Counted from the first letter of the stretch, positions 23,615 through 34,770 are shown. The stretch is DNA of 64,000 nucleotides from Kalaharituber pfeilii (GCA_015179045.1 WHUZ01000109.1:62001-126000); one strand, 5' to 3'. Made by a program: numbers and translations. The notes: generated from the sequence alone by a model not told the origin.

Positions 23615-24897
23615 CATCACCAGAGTGCACACGGGGCTCCGAAAGAGAGGAAGATGAGAGAGCTGGAGAATGGCAGTATACAGTGGCACGAGGAATCACA
23701 GGCGCCCCATGGGGCACCAGGCGGGATGTAGTCGAGGGACTGGCCAACCTGGAATCGGCAGACACTTTCGTGAGAGGGGAAGCAACCCGGGTGGAGGCGA
23801 GAACCTTGAGGTTCCAAGAGGAGAGGCTCAGAATGGAAGAGGAGGAGACAGAATACTTGAGGGGGACGTTGGAGCACAAGGAGGAGCTACCATTGGCGGT
23901 TCTTCCGACTCTTCACCGGGACGCGGACCAGGCGGAGTGGATAAGACATATAGACAATATCACAGACGAGGGGTGGCACCCGGTATACACGGATGGGAGC
24001 GTGAGGAGAGGCAGAGCAGGAGCGGGGAGACACCAGGGAGGACGGGAGGAGTCGACATACCTGGGCGAACTTGCCACCGTCAACGACGCGGAAATAGTTG
24101 CGATAAGCGAAGCGAGGGACAAGGGGGAAGGGGAACTCGTGGTCATGACCGATTCGAAACACGCAATCGGAAGGATGATGGCCGCAGCCCGGGGGGACCC
24201 CACACACGACGGAGCGACAAACCTCCTCCGGAGGGCATGGGAGAGAAGGATGGAAAGGGGCGACCACGACTTGGCCGTATTATGGGTGAAAGGACACAAA
24301 GGCATACCCGGGAACGAGGCGGCGGATCGGGCTGCCAGGGTGGGGACGGCGCTACAAAACGAACCGCAGATGGCAACAGAAGCGGGAATGAGACAAAAAG
24401 CAAAGAAAGAGAGAGCAGAAGAGAGGAACAGGCTGGAGCTGTCATACAGACCACTGGAGAGACTCCTGGAGAGACTCCTGGAGAGACTCGGACACATGAC
24501 CGGGAGATTGGCGGGCCTCGTGGGGGGCAAGGGCCTGAGAACGTGGAGGTGGCGCATCGGGAAGGCGGACGGGCCCGAATGCAGGTGGTGCGGGGAGAGA
24601 GAAGAAACGACGAGACACGTTATGGAGGAGTGTCGGGTGTGGCGGGAGAGGTGGCCGGGGGGGATGGGGGACGTGCGAAAACCCCCCCGGAGGGGAAAAT
24701 GAGAAGAAGACCCGATGAACGTATTGATGGAGCTGCTTGAGGAGTGATTCATGTCTTCTATTTATTTCTTCCATCTATTTCTTTTCTGATCTTGCTGTGT
24801 TCCGATCTTTGTACGTATCTACAACCTCGCCATAGCCCTCAGGGCGGCAAGCGAGTAATGATATAAAAAAAATAAAAATAAAAAAGCATCACCAGAG
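23615..24897 (+). mobile_element. LINE family A, 5'-truncated insertion with 11-bp TSD
   Basis: The 1261-bp insert (23626-24886) is bounded by CATCACCAGAG at 23615-23625 and 24887-24897. It ends with the family A hairpin (24827-24858) and an A-rich tail. It carries the C-terminal half of ORF2, so it is a standard truncated LINE integrated into the ORF1-only element. Confidence 0.85.
23626..24702 (+). CDS. LINE ORF2 C-terminal part with RNase H domain (truncated, open)
   Basis: The frame is open through the whole insert to TGA at 24700-24702. It begins in the linker after the reverse transcriptase (ITGAPWGTRRDVVEGLANLES), then the RNase H domain: YTDGS (first Asp), NDAEIVAISEA (Glu), VVMTDSKHA (Asp) and VKGHKGIPGNEAADRAA (late His/Asp). 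A terminal CRWCGE...H...C zinc-like motif follows. RT plus RNase H is the Tad1-like ORF2 pattern of fungi. No start codon of its own; the reading frame runs in from the host element by chance. The RNase H catalytic set is intact, but without the RT it cannot move by itself. Confidence 0.8.
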   Translation, partial: CTRGSEREEDERAGEWQYTVARGITGAPWGTRRDVVEGLANLESADTFVRGEATRVEARTLRFQEERLRMEEEETEYLRGTLEHKEELPLAVLPTLHRDADQAEWIRHIDNITDEGWHPVYTDGSVRRGRAGAGRHQGGREESTYLGELATVNDAEIVAISEARDKGEGELVVMTDSKHAIGRMMAAARGDPTHDGATNLLRRAWERRMERGDHDLAVLWVKGHKGIPGNEAADRAARVGTALQNEPQMATEAGMRQKAKKERAEERNRLELSYRPLERLLERLLERLGHMTGRLAGLVGGKGLRTWRWRIGKADGPECRWCGEREETTRHVMEECRVWRERWPGGMGDVRKPPRRGK

Positions 24898-25039
24898 AGA
24901 GCCGTGGGCATCTACATGTTAATTATCTTATTTCCTTTTATTTCCTATGTAACTGAATACCTCGCCATAGCCCTTAGGGCGCCATGCGAGTACTGATATA
25001 TATAAAAATAATAATAATAATAAAAAAAAATACGTCCTC

Positions 25040-25563
25040 CATTGACATATTCAACAATCTAGGGCAACACCAGAAGACTAAGTATATAGATGTTCACTAT
25101 CACCTCACTAGAGAATACCTTGCTGCTGGTGATTTCTTCCTTGACTACTTCTAGACAGATACTAACCCTTCTGACCTCTGCACCAAAACACTCGAACATG
25201 TGAAGCACATCAGGTTTGCCCATGACCTTTGCTGCACCGTCTGAGCGAGAGTGTTGAAACACATATCTGTTGCACCTGTGTTGCAGTTTCATATATGTAG
25301 TTCGTTTCATATGTTTCATCTGTTTTAGCTATCGCGCACTTGTTGTTACCCAGCGCTGATATTTACTTTGTGTTCAGTCTCGTAACCATTTGTGTTATAC
25401 TACTTTCTTTGTATGTCTACAATTCATCTATATAAGTGTCCATCTCTCGCAACTACTCGCTCAATAGGCCTAACAGTCTCTCTACCTCTTTCCTTCGTCA
25501 ATAGCTTTACCACCATACGCAGCAACCGCATAGCTTATTGTTCTTTTATAGGTAGCCTCCCCG
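25040..25563 (+). mobile_element. Copia 3' remnant: RNase H end plus LTR
   Basis: About 25060-25240 reads KTKYIDVHYHLTREYL...DFFLDY, then TDTNPSDLCTKTLEHVKH, the classic C-terminus of Copia pol (RNase H), with one in-frame stop. An LTR-like sequence begins TGTTGAAACACA at 25253, contains a TATA-type CTATATAAG (about 25429) and ends near 25563. A 14-bp micro-insert sits inside the LTR at 25375-25388. It is a different copy from the inverted pair, as the LTR sequences differ beyond TGTTGAA. Confidence 0.65.
25367..25396. repeat. Micro-insert (GTCTCGTAACCA) between 8-bp direct repeats
   Basis: TTTGTGTT at 25367-25374 and 25389-25396 flank 14 bp reading CAGTCTCGTAACCA. One of four sites where this word is bounded by direct repeats. 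Confidence 0.55.
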
Positions 25564-26052
25564 ACAACGCCACCTCGAAACACAGCATTGTCATCCACGG
25601 CATAGCCCTGAGGAAAGACTTGGGGAATGTCAGAAGATGGTTGGAGGCCTCCAACAAAGACATAGGAAAGATTGTACGGATCACATGGCTGCGGAGGAAA
25701 TCAATCATAGTGGAGGAAGGCAAGAAGACTAGTTCTGTGGTGGTATACTTGGAGACACAGAGGGAAATTGCGAAAGTGACACTCGGAGGAAAAGTGGTTG
25801 CGGACGAGCGTGTACGAGCGGGAGAGGGGAAGGAAATAGGAAGGTCCCGGCACATGCTGACCCTTGGCTCGAGCCACCCGCATTACCAATGAGCGCCGCG
25901 GGCACCTTATTGTTTATTCTCACTTTCCCTTCTCACAGGAGTTTCCGGGGATTTCTACCTTTATATCTAACCTTCCTTTTATATCATATGTAACTAAATA
26001 TCGCCATAGCCCTTAGGGCGGCATGCGATTAATGACATAAAAAGAAAAAAAT
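25564..26052 (+). mobile_element. ORF1-only LINE derivative, 5'-truncated
   Basis: ORF1 C-terminal sequence (25564-25892, stop TGA) is followed by only about 100 bp of 3' UTR, the family A hairpin with ATCGC/GCGAT arms (about 25999-26030) and an A-rich tail. There is no room for ORF2. The block IVIHGIALRKDLGNVRRWLEA matches the ORF1 at 23269-23330. Together with 22432-25030 this defines a short non-autonomous class comparable in layout to HAL1 of mammals, presumably mobilised by the RT of full-length family A. Confidence 0.65.
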
Positions 26053-26596
26053 ATACTACCGGTAATTTGTTCCAGAAATAAATGTTAGTGGCCGGTTTAT
26101 ATCAAAAAGCCGTATCAGTCGTATCTATCGAAGCACGAACAATAAGATATACAAAATGGTCTTCAGGTTAGAGGTTTGGACGAACCCGAACGTTAAGTAG
26201 CCTAGTGTATCTTCACAATTCACACGCGGTAGCATATTCCATGTGCTGACTTTCTCTCCTGAAGTAATTGTTTCTTCATCACGCTGCTGCACTATGATAA
26301 GGACAAATAACATTGCAGTACAAAAGCAAGTAAACTACCAAGCAATCGAAACAGAACACAGATCCGCCAATTTTTTAGGCGGCATGCGAGTAATGATATA
26401 AAAAAAAAAAGAAGAAAAAAAAAAAAAATCGAAACAGAAGCAAAACACGTGACCACCCTCTCCTCCCTACCACTCTTCTCTCAGAGCTTCCCCCCCCTAC
26501 CCATACGAACATCTGAATCCTGTCCCATTCATCCTCCTTCGTGCATGACATGGGTATGAAAGTATTGAGAGGCAATTTTGGAAAAGGAACTGGAGT
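26053..26596. other. 3' flank of the NLR gene with one hairpin insertion
   Basis: No gene. A 70-bp insert (26357-26426) lies between AATCGAAACAGAA repeats (26344-26356 and 26427-26439). It carries the right half of the family A hairpin (GGCGGCATGCGAG...) and a poly(A) tail, with an unrelated 15-nt left part that can still pair CCGCC with GGCGG. Confidence 0.7.
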
Positions 26597-29500
26597 CTAG
26601 CGAGGCGATTTCGACCTCCTATGGGACACCTGGTCGGCACTAACGCTCAGTTTTCGCTTCTGACTAACGGAAGATGTGGTCGGCGAGGGGGTTAACTGTG
26701 CACCTCGATCACGGAGCAACTTAATTATTGGGAGGTATTGTCGGTCAATTGCTGTAGAGAGAGGTGTCCTGCCAAGTGTATCCGGGAAGTTGATGTCAAG
26801 GTCTGGTCGTTCGAGCAACAAGCGGACTATCGCCTCATGGCCTTCTAAGGTTGCACCCAACAATGGGGTTTCACCGTCAGATCCTGTTTTATTGACGTCC
26901 ACATCAGCTCGTTCAAGCAATAAGCGGACTATCGCCTCATGGCCGTTTGAGGCTGCACCAAACAATGGGGTTCCATTATAGCTTCCCTTCATATTGACGT
27001 CCACATCAGCTCGCTCAAGCAACAAGCGGACTATCGCCTCATGGCCTTGTGAGATTGCATACCACAATGGGGTTATACTGTTGCTTTCCTTCATATTGAC
27101 GTCCACATCAGCTCGCTCAAGCAATAAGCGGACTATCGCCTCATGGCCCTCACAGGCTGCATAACACAATGGAGGTTCACCCCAGCCCTCTATGATATTG
27201 ACGTCCACATCGGCTCGCTCAAGCAACAAGCGGACTATAGCTTCGTGGCCCTGTACTGCAGCGTAGAGCAACGCCGTGCCGCCGCAGCTACCCTTCTCAT
27301 TCGGATTCGAAATCTGCAGTAGAGCGCGGAAGATGCTGTCGACTCCGAACGAAGCAACAGCAGACAAGCTTGATAATCTGCATTTCGTACTCCAATGACA
27401 GAAGTAGCAATCCAGTTCCATAAGGGCTGGGCAGTATTCACGTTGAAGCATGTCAACAGCAAGATTGCAAGTAGTTTCATCACACTGCTTTCGCGCATGA
27501 TGGCCCCATTGAGAAGATGCGTACTCAAACAAAGCGTATTCGTCCGTTAGCATATCTTCTGAAGGATAGTAGTAGGTGCTGACCAAGCTCTTATATTTTG
27601 TCCTATGGTACGTAGTTAGTTCGGAGAAGTCCAGGTAGGTAATACAGGTCCTTGCAATCTGGTTATGGCCAGTTGGAAAGTATTTCTCATCGTGGGATTT
27701 GAAATACTCCTGAAGGGTGTAGTGTACCAGACGAACTGTCGACGTTTCATCATCTATAGTCACCAGCCCACAGCAACAGCGCAGTATTATGTTTGCAGAG
27801 GGAATGTTGTTGCGATCCAGACTCTTATCCCCATCATTTACTGAGAGTGCATGGCAGAGCTCTATGACCTTCAATGGTCGCTCAGCTAGGTATGTCCACA
27901 TGAGCGCTCTCATGCCTAGGTTGTATCGGGATTGACTCTGTGAGTCCCGCATCCTCAGTATGGTTCCATCATATGCTGTATGAAGACCCGGAGGTAAGCT
28001 GTGTAGAGCATTTCTTCTCATAGCCACAGTCACCTCATCCAAGATCATGTCGATGTGCAAGACCGAGAGCAAGAACCTAGATACCAAAGTTTAGATATGT
28101 TCATACAAGGTACGTAAGGCTTTGAAACTGAACATACATTCCCTCTGCTTTCGTCGGTAGCAGCTTCAGTATTTCGTTTTTGAGCTCACTATTCATGGCA
28201 TCTTCGCCGTTGTCGATGGTGTCTCTGTCAATGCGGTAGTTGATGTATGCTTGAATATCTTCCTCCTGAGCTACTATTCTCAACGTACCAGCATTACACA
28301 GGCAACGATTAACCTGGTCTTGAATATGTGGACGTGCGGTAAAAAATAAATGCACATTCGGGTTGGTGGATTGGTTTTTCGAACTGGAACTCTGTGAATG
28401 CAGAATCTCATTTACTGCCTTGAGAAAATCCAATCTTGTCTGGTCCTGTAACTCATCAAGCGCGTCAAGCAGAATGAAGATTTTATCCAACTCTGCACAA
28501 AGATGTTTCAGCATCAAAAGTGCTTTGTCAAGAGCTAAACTTTCTTTTCTCTCGTTGGCGGATTTGAAGTAATTGTGAATTGACGGAGGTAACTGAGTTC
28601 CGGAGGACAAAAGTCGCAAGACTAATTGTCTGACAAAACTGCCAATAATGTGTACCAAATTCTGTTCTTTTTGGTCTCGATAGTCACAGTATAGATATAC
28701 ATCACTCATTTGCTGTCCTATTGGATTGGCAGAGATGTAGTCGATAACAATTGAGCTTTATATATTCCTTTAGTATTAAAGTCGCTGATGTAGAAATAGT
28801 ATGTATACTTACGTAATAAAGGTCTTTCCGACTCCTGGCTCACCATAGCAGCCCAGAACCTGATTGCTTTCACTGTTTTGTTGGCCTTTTAACCATCTTT
28901 GAAACTCGTCACTCTGCAGAATCCAGTTTCCTGTATTCTCTAGTCTGCTGTTCTTGACATCCTGATGTCGCTTTTGTGGCTCAAGTGGTGACAACCAGGC
29001 AAGAAGTTTCTCTATATTCTCCGCTGAGGAGAAGAAGCCGGAAGTTAGCACATGCACATAAATTCAAGCAAGTAACAAAAGAGATTTATAACTCCATACC
29101 ATCCATATTTTGCTGTATAATCTGAACCCCACTCTTAATTTCCTGCAGCTCCATGGCTAACTTATCAATTTTCGATACAAGTCCCAAAACCTCTTCTATA
29201 TTGGCGCTCATTTTCTTCATCTCAGCAGCTGCTGCGGTGGAGGCATCCAATAATGGCAGCAGAGAGTCGATCTTCTCTTTTCGCTCTGATAGTGCCATCA
29301 TTACTTCTTCGGAGGTTTTTGAAAGTAATTCACTATTAAATATTAGCTAGATTTAGAATAGTTTATACTATAAAGCTTACCAATTCGCAATGGTAAGCGA
29401 AAATTCGATTATTTGGGCACAATTATGTAAGGTTGAGGTAACCTCAAGGTATTCTTGCTTATGAAAAGGCCACCTGAGTCGGTCTTTGAAACCTCCGGAC

Positions 29501-29787
29501 CGAAATTTGGCAAGGGTTGAATATAAATGTTCGATTTTGCCCTTGCAGATACCAATGACATTGCATAGGATTGAAGTGGGTTGAAAAATCCCCTTCCGGT
29601 CTTCCTTTTTCAGAAATGCCGTTAGCTGTTGAAGAACATGACTCAAAGCATTGATCTCCACTAGCAATGTTTGAGCATCCTTCGGGGCAGATTGGACTTG
29701 GTTGGTGTATTCCGTTAGAATTTTTGTGATCTCGAGAGCAAATGAGAGCAAGCCGGCAATTCCGGTCGAGATTGTGAAGGCGTCCAT
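26597..29787 (-). CDS. NLR-type STAND protein: fungal N-domain, NACHT NTPase, ankyrin repeats
   Basis: Five exons read on the minus strand: 29787-29381, 29332-29100, 29023-28813, 28755-28138 and 28076-26597, introns 48-76 bp with GT-AG ends. Together 2949 nt, exactly 983 codons. The N-terminus MDAFTISTGIAGLLSFALEITKIL...SALSHVLQQL matches the fungal STAND N-terminal (Helo-like) domain. A coiled region (about 140-213) follows. The NACHT domain has P-loop GEPGVGKT (about 273-281), Walker B FILLDALDEL and sensor HLFFTARP. The C-terminus (about 745-945) has five to six ankyrin repeats sharing GHEAIVRLLLERADVDVN almost word for word. Such proteins act as cytosolic nucleotide switches in non-self recognition and regulated cell death; the role is inferred. 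A tail rich in Ser/Arg/Lys ends the protein. No frameshift or stop is seen, so the gene looks functional. Confidence 0.88.
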
Positions 29788-30164
29788 CAATGTAATACTA
29801 AACTGATTTAATAGACCTGCGACACGACGAGTGGAATATTGCAACAACAATGTTGATAATATGAAGTGGTACTACGGTCGTTGTTGGGATCATTACTTAC
29901 AAAGAGCCTCAAGTTGCCAACCCATCAACCCTGCACTGAAATCCAATTAGATCGCTCTCCCTCAGCCACGGAGCTATAGGAATGCAGAAGGGGAAAGAAA
30001 ACAGGAAGCCTTCCGCCTTTCTCGGCTCAAAAGGGTTTTCACATAATTCATCTACAACTGAAAACAAAAAATTTGAAAACCGTTTCCAATACTATGACTG
30101 GACCGGACCGCGTAACTCGCCAGAGGACTAGATTCGCGAGCCAGCTAGGATACTTCAGTAAATA
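29788..30164. promoter_or_regulatory. Upstream region of the NLR gene
   Basis: About 370 bp between the NLR start and the TIR element at 30165. An in-frame extension of exon 1 upstream to 29850 exists, but the ATG at 29787 matches the usual start of the family. No clear TATA element or operator is seen. Confidence 0.35.
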
Positions 30165-31218
30165 GAGGGATTTTGGACCCCTGTAGGAAGGAATTCAAAA
30201 ATCCTGTTGCGACAGCAACGGACCTGAATAGGTTTGGACACCGACATGGGCCCCCGGGCATCTGAATTCCGTCCGCGCTAGCAGTGGAAGTAATAGTTCC
30301 ACACTGTTATTCAAACCCCTGCTTTGAAATAAAACCGGGGTCCGTATCCCTGTTTTATTGTTTGGTAGAGCGTTCGAAACAATTTTTTGAAAGAGGGGTA
30401 CCCCCCCCCCCTTTTCAAAATACTCACTTGAATAAACAATAAACAATAAATTTCAAAAGCAGTTAGTTAGAGTACACTACTGCTGAAGTAGCATAGTCTA
30501 CAATAACTATACCATATAGAGGATATTTAAATTCACATTTGCATCATTCGCACCTATTCCTGCTTGCATATGTGATATCCAGTAATGCATTCTTATGCTC
30601 TAGCGAGAAATTTTCACTCCGACAGTTCAGCCTCCTCTACTCTTTCACTTTTCAGATATATTAATACCTGACTGCTACCTAGTGCTTGCCAGCAGAACTT
30701 GACTGCTGTTTCTTAAGATCTAGTGCTCTCTCTTGGTGCTTGAGAGCTTCTGTTGTCTTTGGTGGTGAGATTGACAGCTTGTTCACTGGCTCATAATTTC
30801 TGCATTTAAGGTGTAAATGTCTGCATAAACAAAAAGTTTTCTTGATTTATTATTTACTCACGTCCAAGTGCTTAGAGAAACTACCCCCTGCTTGCAGTGG
30901 AAACGTACCCTGGTAAAATTTGGTTTGAATTTCACATAAATCCTTAGCGGAAGGCACCCATTGAACAGGATCATGGGAAATCCGAGATATATTCAGTGTT
31001 TGCAAACATTTCAAGTTCAAAACTATATGCATCAAGTTGAATATGCATAGTAAACTCGGTGGTCATGATGGAAGCTCATATGCATTGTGGGAGTTCCAAA
31101 TCAGCGGGTCATGTTATTTTGAAGAGTCTTGTATTAGTACACTTTGAGGTTACTTCATTTTATCCTTGTTGATTTGAAATCCTTCTACAGGGGTACGTAC
31201 AGGGGTCCAAAATCCCTC
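30165..31218. mobile_element. TIR element flanked by TA (mariner/pogo-type, non-autonomous)
   Basis: GAGGGATTTTGGACCCCTGT at 30165 is repeated inverted, ending at 31218. TA lies outside both ends (30163-30164 and 31219-31220). Behind the first 21 bp the inverted repeats continue imperfectly (GGAAGGAATTC versus GTAGAAGGATTTC). The ~1 kb interior has no transposase-like frame. It includes a C run at about 30401-30413. It sits just upstream of the NLR gene and could affect its promoter. Confidence 0.65.
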
Positions 31219-31220
31219 TA

Positions 31221-32335
31221 ATCCGGGTTAAGTCTAGAACAGGATAAATAGTTGGTTATTATTGCTCCAAGTTGAACAAGCTCAAGCTGTCCTTACCTGC
31301 TATCTACCGTTCGCGAAAGAATAAACTATGTTTGTTTACCTTATTCATACATATTCGTCTTTGCCAAACTGCTGTCGAGATCATGTGGTTCTGTGAACGC
31401 CATACCACAGCAGCTGATGCACATCAGCCATGTCTCGACTTAGCCTAACAGCGCTACACTCGAGTAAATGAATTACAACCAAAAAAAAAAAAAAACGGTA
31501 TAGTCTTATGAAAGTCTTGAATATACCGGTATGTAGCAGACAGCAGCCGTATTCAGTAATTCGTCGCATTGCTGAATTATTCAAATGTGTGCATCCATGC
31601 GACGTCAGTTGGTAGTTGTAACGCTTGGTGAATATTGAATTGAACAGAACAGTTAGCATATGCCAAGATCAAGCGTTAACCGTCCTCACGACACTTTGTC
31701 AGATGCCATTTAGGTACCGGATTTATTCAGACACCACGAGATACGAGCTTTTGCCCACTTCCGAGGCATCATCTATACCCACTACTGTAGAGCGTCTCCT
31801 GCATTGTCCCTTGAATGGAGAAATTATTCTGCAAAAGTTAGATCTTTAAGTGTCCGACCTTCCTGAATAGTCCTGTAACCAGACCTAATATCAGCGAAAG
31901 GTATATCACCACAAACAATGTATACCGATCCTAAAAATTTTGATACGCTAAACTAAGGTACAAAACAAAGTTCTACTTGTATCTAGATGCCTTTTACTTG
32001 ATACAAAGTCAATTGAATGAGTATTTGAATTTTAGGATGTCATTTTGTAGTCATCAGGGGCTGCACAATATTTTCTATGGTATACGTTAATCTATCTCCG
32101 CTGCTAGGCCCATTCCGCAAATATTATCCATGGATGTTATCTGAGAGCTCATATCCGACAGCCCCGACACGGCACATGAAGCCACATGCATGATCCGGAG
32201 CCAGGCAATCGGCATGCATTGCTGCTCTAATGGTGGGTCGCCCATTCGGTCCGCAGGCCCAACGTTTAAAAGGGCGAGGCAAAGTTCACCAGACACTTAT
32301 TAGCCCCTACTGACCAACTTACTTCATCACTCGTG
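31221..32335. other. Spacer, no gene seen
   Basis: Short ORFs at 31381-31659 (-), 31625-31849 (+) and 32087-32296 (-) lack recognisable domains. CCTGTAACCAGACC near 31871 resembles the micro-insert word but no direct repeats are visible. Confidence 0.35.
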
Positions 32336-32762
32336 CCAAGCCTCCAATGGCTACCATCACCGATGGGGTAATGATGTGCCCACCGGTAATGATGCACCCT
32401 CTTGGCACTCCTCCTCATGCATTCTCCCATCGTATTACTTATTGTAGGTATATGACATATATTGAAATTATATACTACAAGGCTAATTCAACATCGCTAA
32501 ATCAGAATCTTTCATCAGAATCACAAAAAAACCAATAAATCAAGATCTGTGACTAAATCTATCATTCTCCATCAAAAAAAGCCCCCCTTCTGTATAACCT
32601 GCCCAATATTACTCAAAATCAAGATATTATTATAGAAAGCTATCAATACATATTTGCCCTGCATCAGTCTATTAGGTTATAGTCAGCAGTTGCATGCAGA
32701 GTTCATCTAGAATAACTATACTTTCAAATATATAGAGAAAGCTTACATTCTCAGGCCAATCT

Positions 32763-32908
32763 TTATACATCAATATCACTATTAGTGTTCTCAGAGTTTT
32801 CAGGTGATCCAGAAATGCTACAACTATGCATGGTGATAGCTGAAGGACTAGAGGTGATGGCTGTAGCCTTATTTGAGGCCTTCGGTAGAGATGATGAGCT
32901 CTGCACTT
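32763..32908 (-). pseudogene. Transposase-like C-terminal fragment (left arm)
   Basis: Minus-strand frame SSLPKASNKATAITSSPS...SISGSPENSENTNSDIDV, stop at 32763-32765. It aligns residue by residue with the C-terminus at 33533-33802, with conservative changes (Asp/Asp, Val/Ile at the end), showing both derive from a translated sequence. Nothing upstream is retained in frame. Confidence 0.4.
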
Positions 32909-33339
32909 AAGAATTTGCTAATAATACCTTTAGTAACTGGGCGGCTGGTAGAGCGAATATGCACACATATATGACGTATGCAATATGCTATTGCTGTTGC
33001 ATTGCTATATAAGCTGCGTAGAGGAGTACACAGCTAGTCAAATACCTACAATCCCCATTATAATGAGATTGTAAAGGTGAAAGCAGTGCTTGAAGTAGCG
33101 GAAAAGAAAATGTAACAAAATTTGGAAAAATAGGTAAGAGGAGAATGTAACAGATCTGGTAAACGCAGAGAGTTACCGTTTACCAGGTCAAAAAGACACT
33201 TGACTAGTGATGCTCGCTAGTCCTCTGCATAGCTCATATGATATAATACTCATTTATGTGACTGCGACGCCGCCTGACATTAGCTCGCATTTCGTATACG
33301 CCACCGACCGCCCGCCCTATGGTTGTGGTAAGCCCGTAA

Positions 33340-33802
33340 CAGAGAAGAAGCAGTGGAAAAGATCCTGAAAGCAGAAAAATAGGCTGAGAAAGCAGAGAAG
33401 TAGTAGAATGCTGTCAAGAAAGAAAAAAAAAAGGCTATTGAGGAAAAAAGGTGATTAGGTATGAAAGAGCATAAAAAGAGGGTAAAATAGAAGCAAGAAG
33501 AGAAGGAACATAAAGTAGCTAAGCGGACTGCAATGAGAGGTCATGGGGCAGTTCGTATACGGGGCCACGGCCGAGGGAAACCTATGGTTGATATTCGGCG
33601 AGGGTTTCAACAGCCAAGGGAGGGGGTGGCCAGAGAAGTATCATCAGTGAATTTTGAGCCACATTGTTCATCATCTCTACCAGAGCCCTCAAATGAGGCT
33701 ACAGTCATCATCTCTAGCCCTTCAACTACCAGTATGTCAAGTCCTAGCATTTCGGGATCATCTGAAGACTTTGAGAATACTGATAATGATATCGAGATCT
33801 AA
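33340..33802 (+). pseudogene. Transposase-like C-terminal region (right arm)
   Basis: A lysine/glutamate-rich coil-like stretch with several stops (about 33340-33530) leads into an open frame from ATG 33533: MRGHGAVRIRGHGRGKPM, then a Ser-rich acidic tail ending NTDNDIEI. Lysine-rich helices followed by an acidic serine tail are typical of the ends of fungal pogo/Fot1-type transposases, but no DDE catalytic core is present. The family is therefore a guess; a C-terminal remnant of a transposon protein is the supported statement. Confidence 0.4.
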
Positions 33803-34226
33803 AGATTCACCTGAGAATCTGAATTTTATCTATATATTTGAAGGTATACTGCATTCCAGATGAATTCTATATGCAATTGCTGACTATAACTTAATAGACT
33901 GATATACAATGAATAAGAATTGATAGGTCTCTTTAATAATATCTTAATTTTGGATGATATTAGATAGGTCATTTGCAAGGAGGTCTTTTTTTGGATAGAG
34001 GATGACAGATTTATTCAGAGATCTTGACCTTTTGTTTTTTTCATGATTCTGATGAAATATTCTGATTTAGCGATATGGAATTAGCCTTGTAGTATGTGAT
34101 TTCAATATATGTTGTATGCCTGCAATAAGTAATACGATGAGAAAATGCGTGAGGAGGAGTGCCAAGAGCACGCATCATTACCGGTGGGCACATCATTACC
34201 CCATCGGTGATGGTACATCCTCCTTG

Positions 34227-34770
34227 GCGGCCTGACATGGGCATTCTCTGATATGGTAATTTCACGCCCCTTGCGTCGCATATACAGTCAGTGGACAAAA
34301 GTCTTGGTGAAAGGGATCTGAGCACCCCGTGGCGACAGAGTTGACATGAACAAAAATTGACACATCTCAGCAACGAGAAACCCAATTGGCCTACAACTTG
34401 AACTGGTGATAGTATAGATATATTACAATACAGCAATAGAGCAGTGGAAGCATTTTGGTTTTTAAATAGCTACAGTCTCTTATTGACATCCATAGATCCT
34501 GCACTAAAGCCATATGATTTTGATGGACTATAATTTGTCCTACTACAATTAGTGACAATGGGTTTTTTTTTCCATGGTAGACATGACTGCAATCTTTACG
34601 GTTTTGATAGCAGAAGAGCCGTTGAGGTCCTCCAGCTTTGTGTGGAAAAAAATAAACTTGGAAGGTTGCCAAGAGTAGTCCTGACTTAATCTCGTTACCA
34701 GTTACTGACTATAAATCGTTGGCAACCTCATCAATTCCATACTCGCTATCGCTGTCTCAACGAAAACATG
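34227..34770. other. Spacer with possible Tc1-type terminal sequence
   Basis: ACAGTCAGTGGACAAAAGTC near 34268 resembles the start of Tc1-type inverted repeats, but no partner end was found. ATCTCGTTACCAG lies at 34689-34701, within an imperfect 10-bp inverted repeat pair (AGGTTGCCAA near 34661 and TTGGCAACCT near 34721). No gene. Confidence 0.3.

Larger units (their letters stand above)
22432..25030 (+). mobile_element. ORF1-only LINE derivative, interrupted by a LINE A insertion
   Basis: Outer parts 22432-23625 and 24898-25030 appear to form one element of about 1.3 kb. It has a 5' ORF1 (start MPKGKKKLRTS near 22460) and ends in the family A hairpin (about 24960-24990) and an A-rich tail, with no reverse transcriptase between ORF1 and tail. 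A related ORF1-plus-tail unit without ORF2 lies at 25564-26052, so loss of ORF2 is a shared trait and not an accident of one copy. The 3' end after the inserted LINE may belong to another tail copy; that part is inference. Confidence 0.6.
32336..34226. mobile_element. DNA-transposon 3' ends in inverted duplication
   Basis: The segment 32336-32935 is similar to the reverse complement of about 33650-34226, giving diverged arms of nearly 600 bp around a 0.7 kb middle. Both outer ends share CATCACCGATGGGGTAATG and CACCGGTAATGATG. Each arm holds the end of a similar reading frame: minus in the left arm, plus in the right. Thus two partial copies of one element lie back to back with their 3' ends outward. 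The middle contains the repeat at 33180-33256 that elsewhere received the Helitron. Class is uncertain. Confidence 0.5.

Noticed and set aside
31871..31884. CTGTAACCAGACC as another micro-insert
   Set aside because: No direct repeats of 8 bp or more on its flanks; the same applies to the words at 1892, 13294, 34689 and 37949, which I therefore count only as word occurrences.
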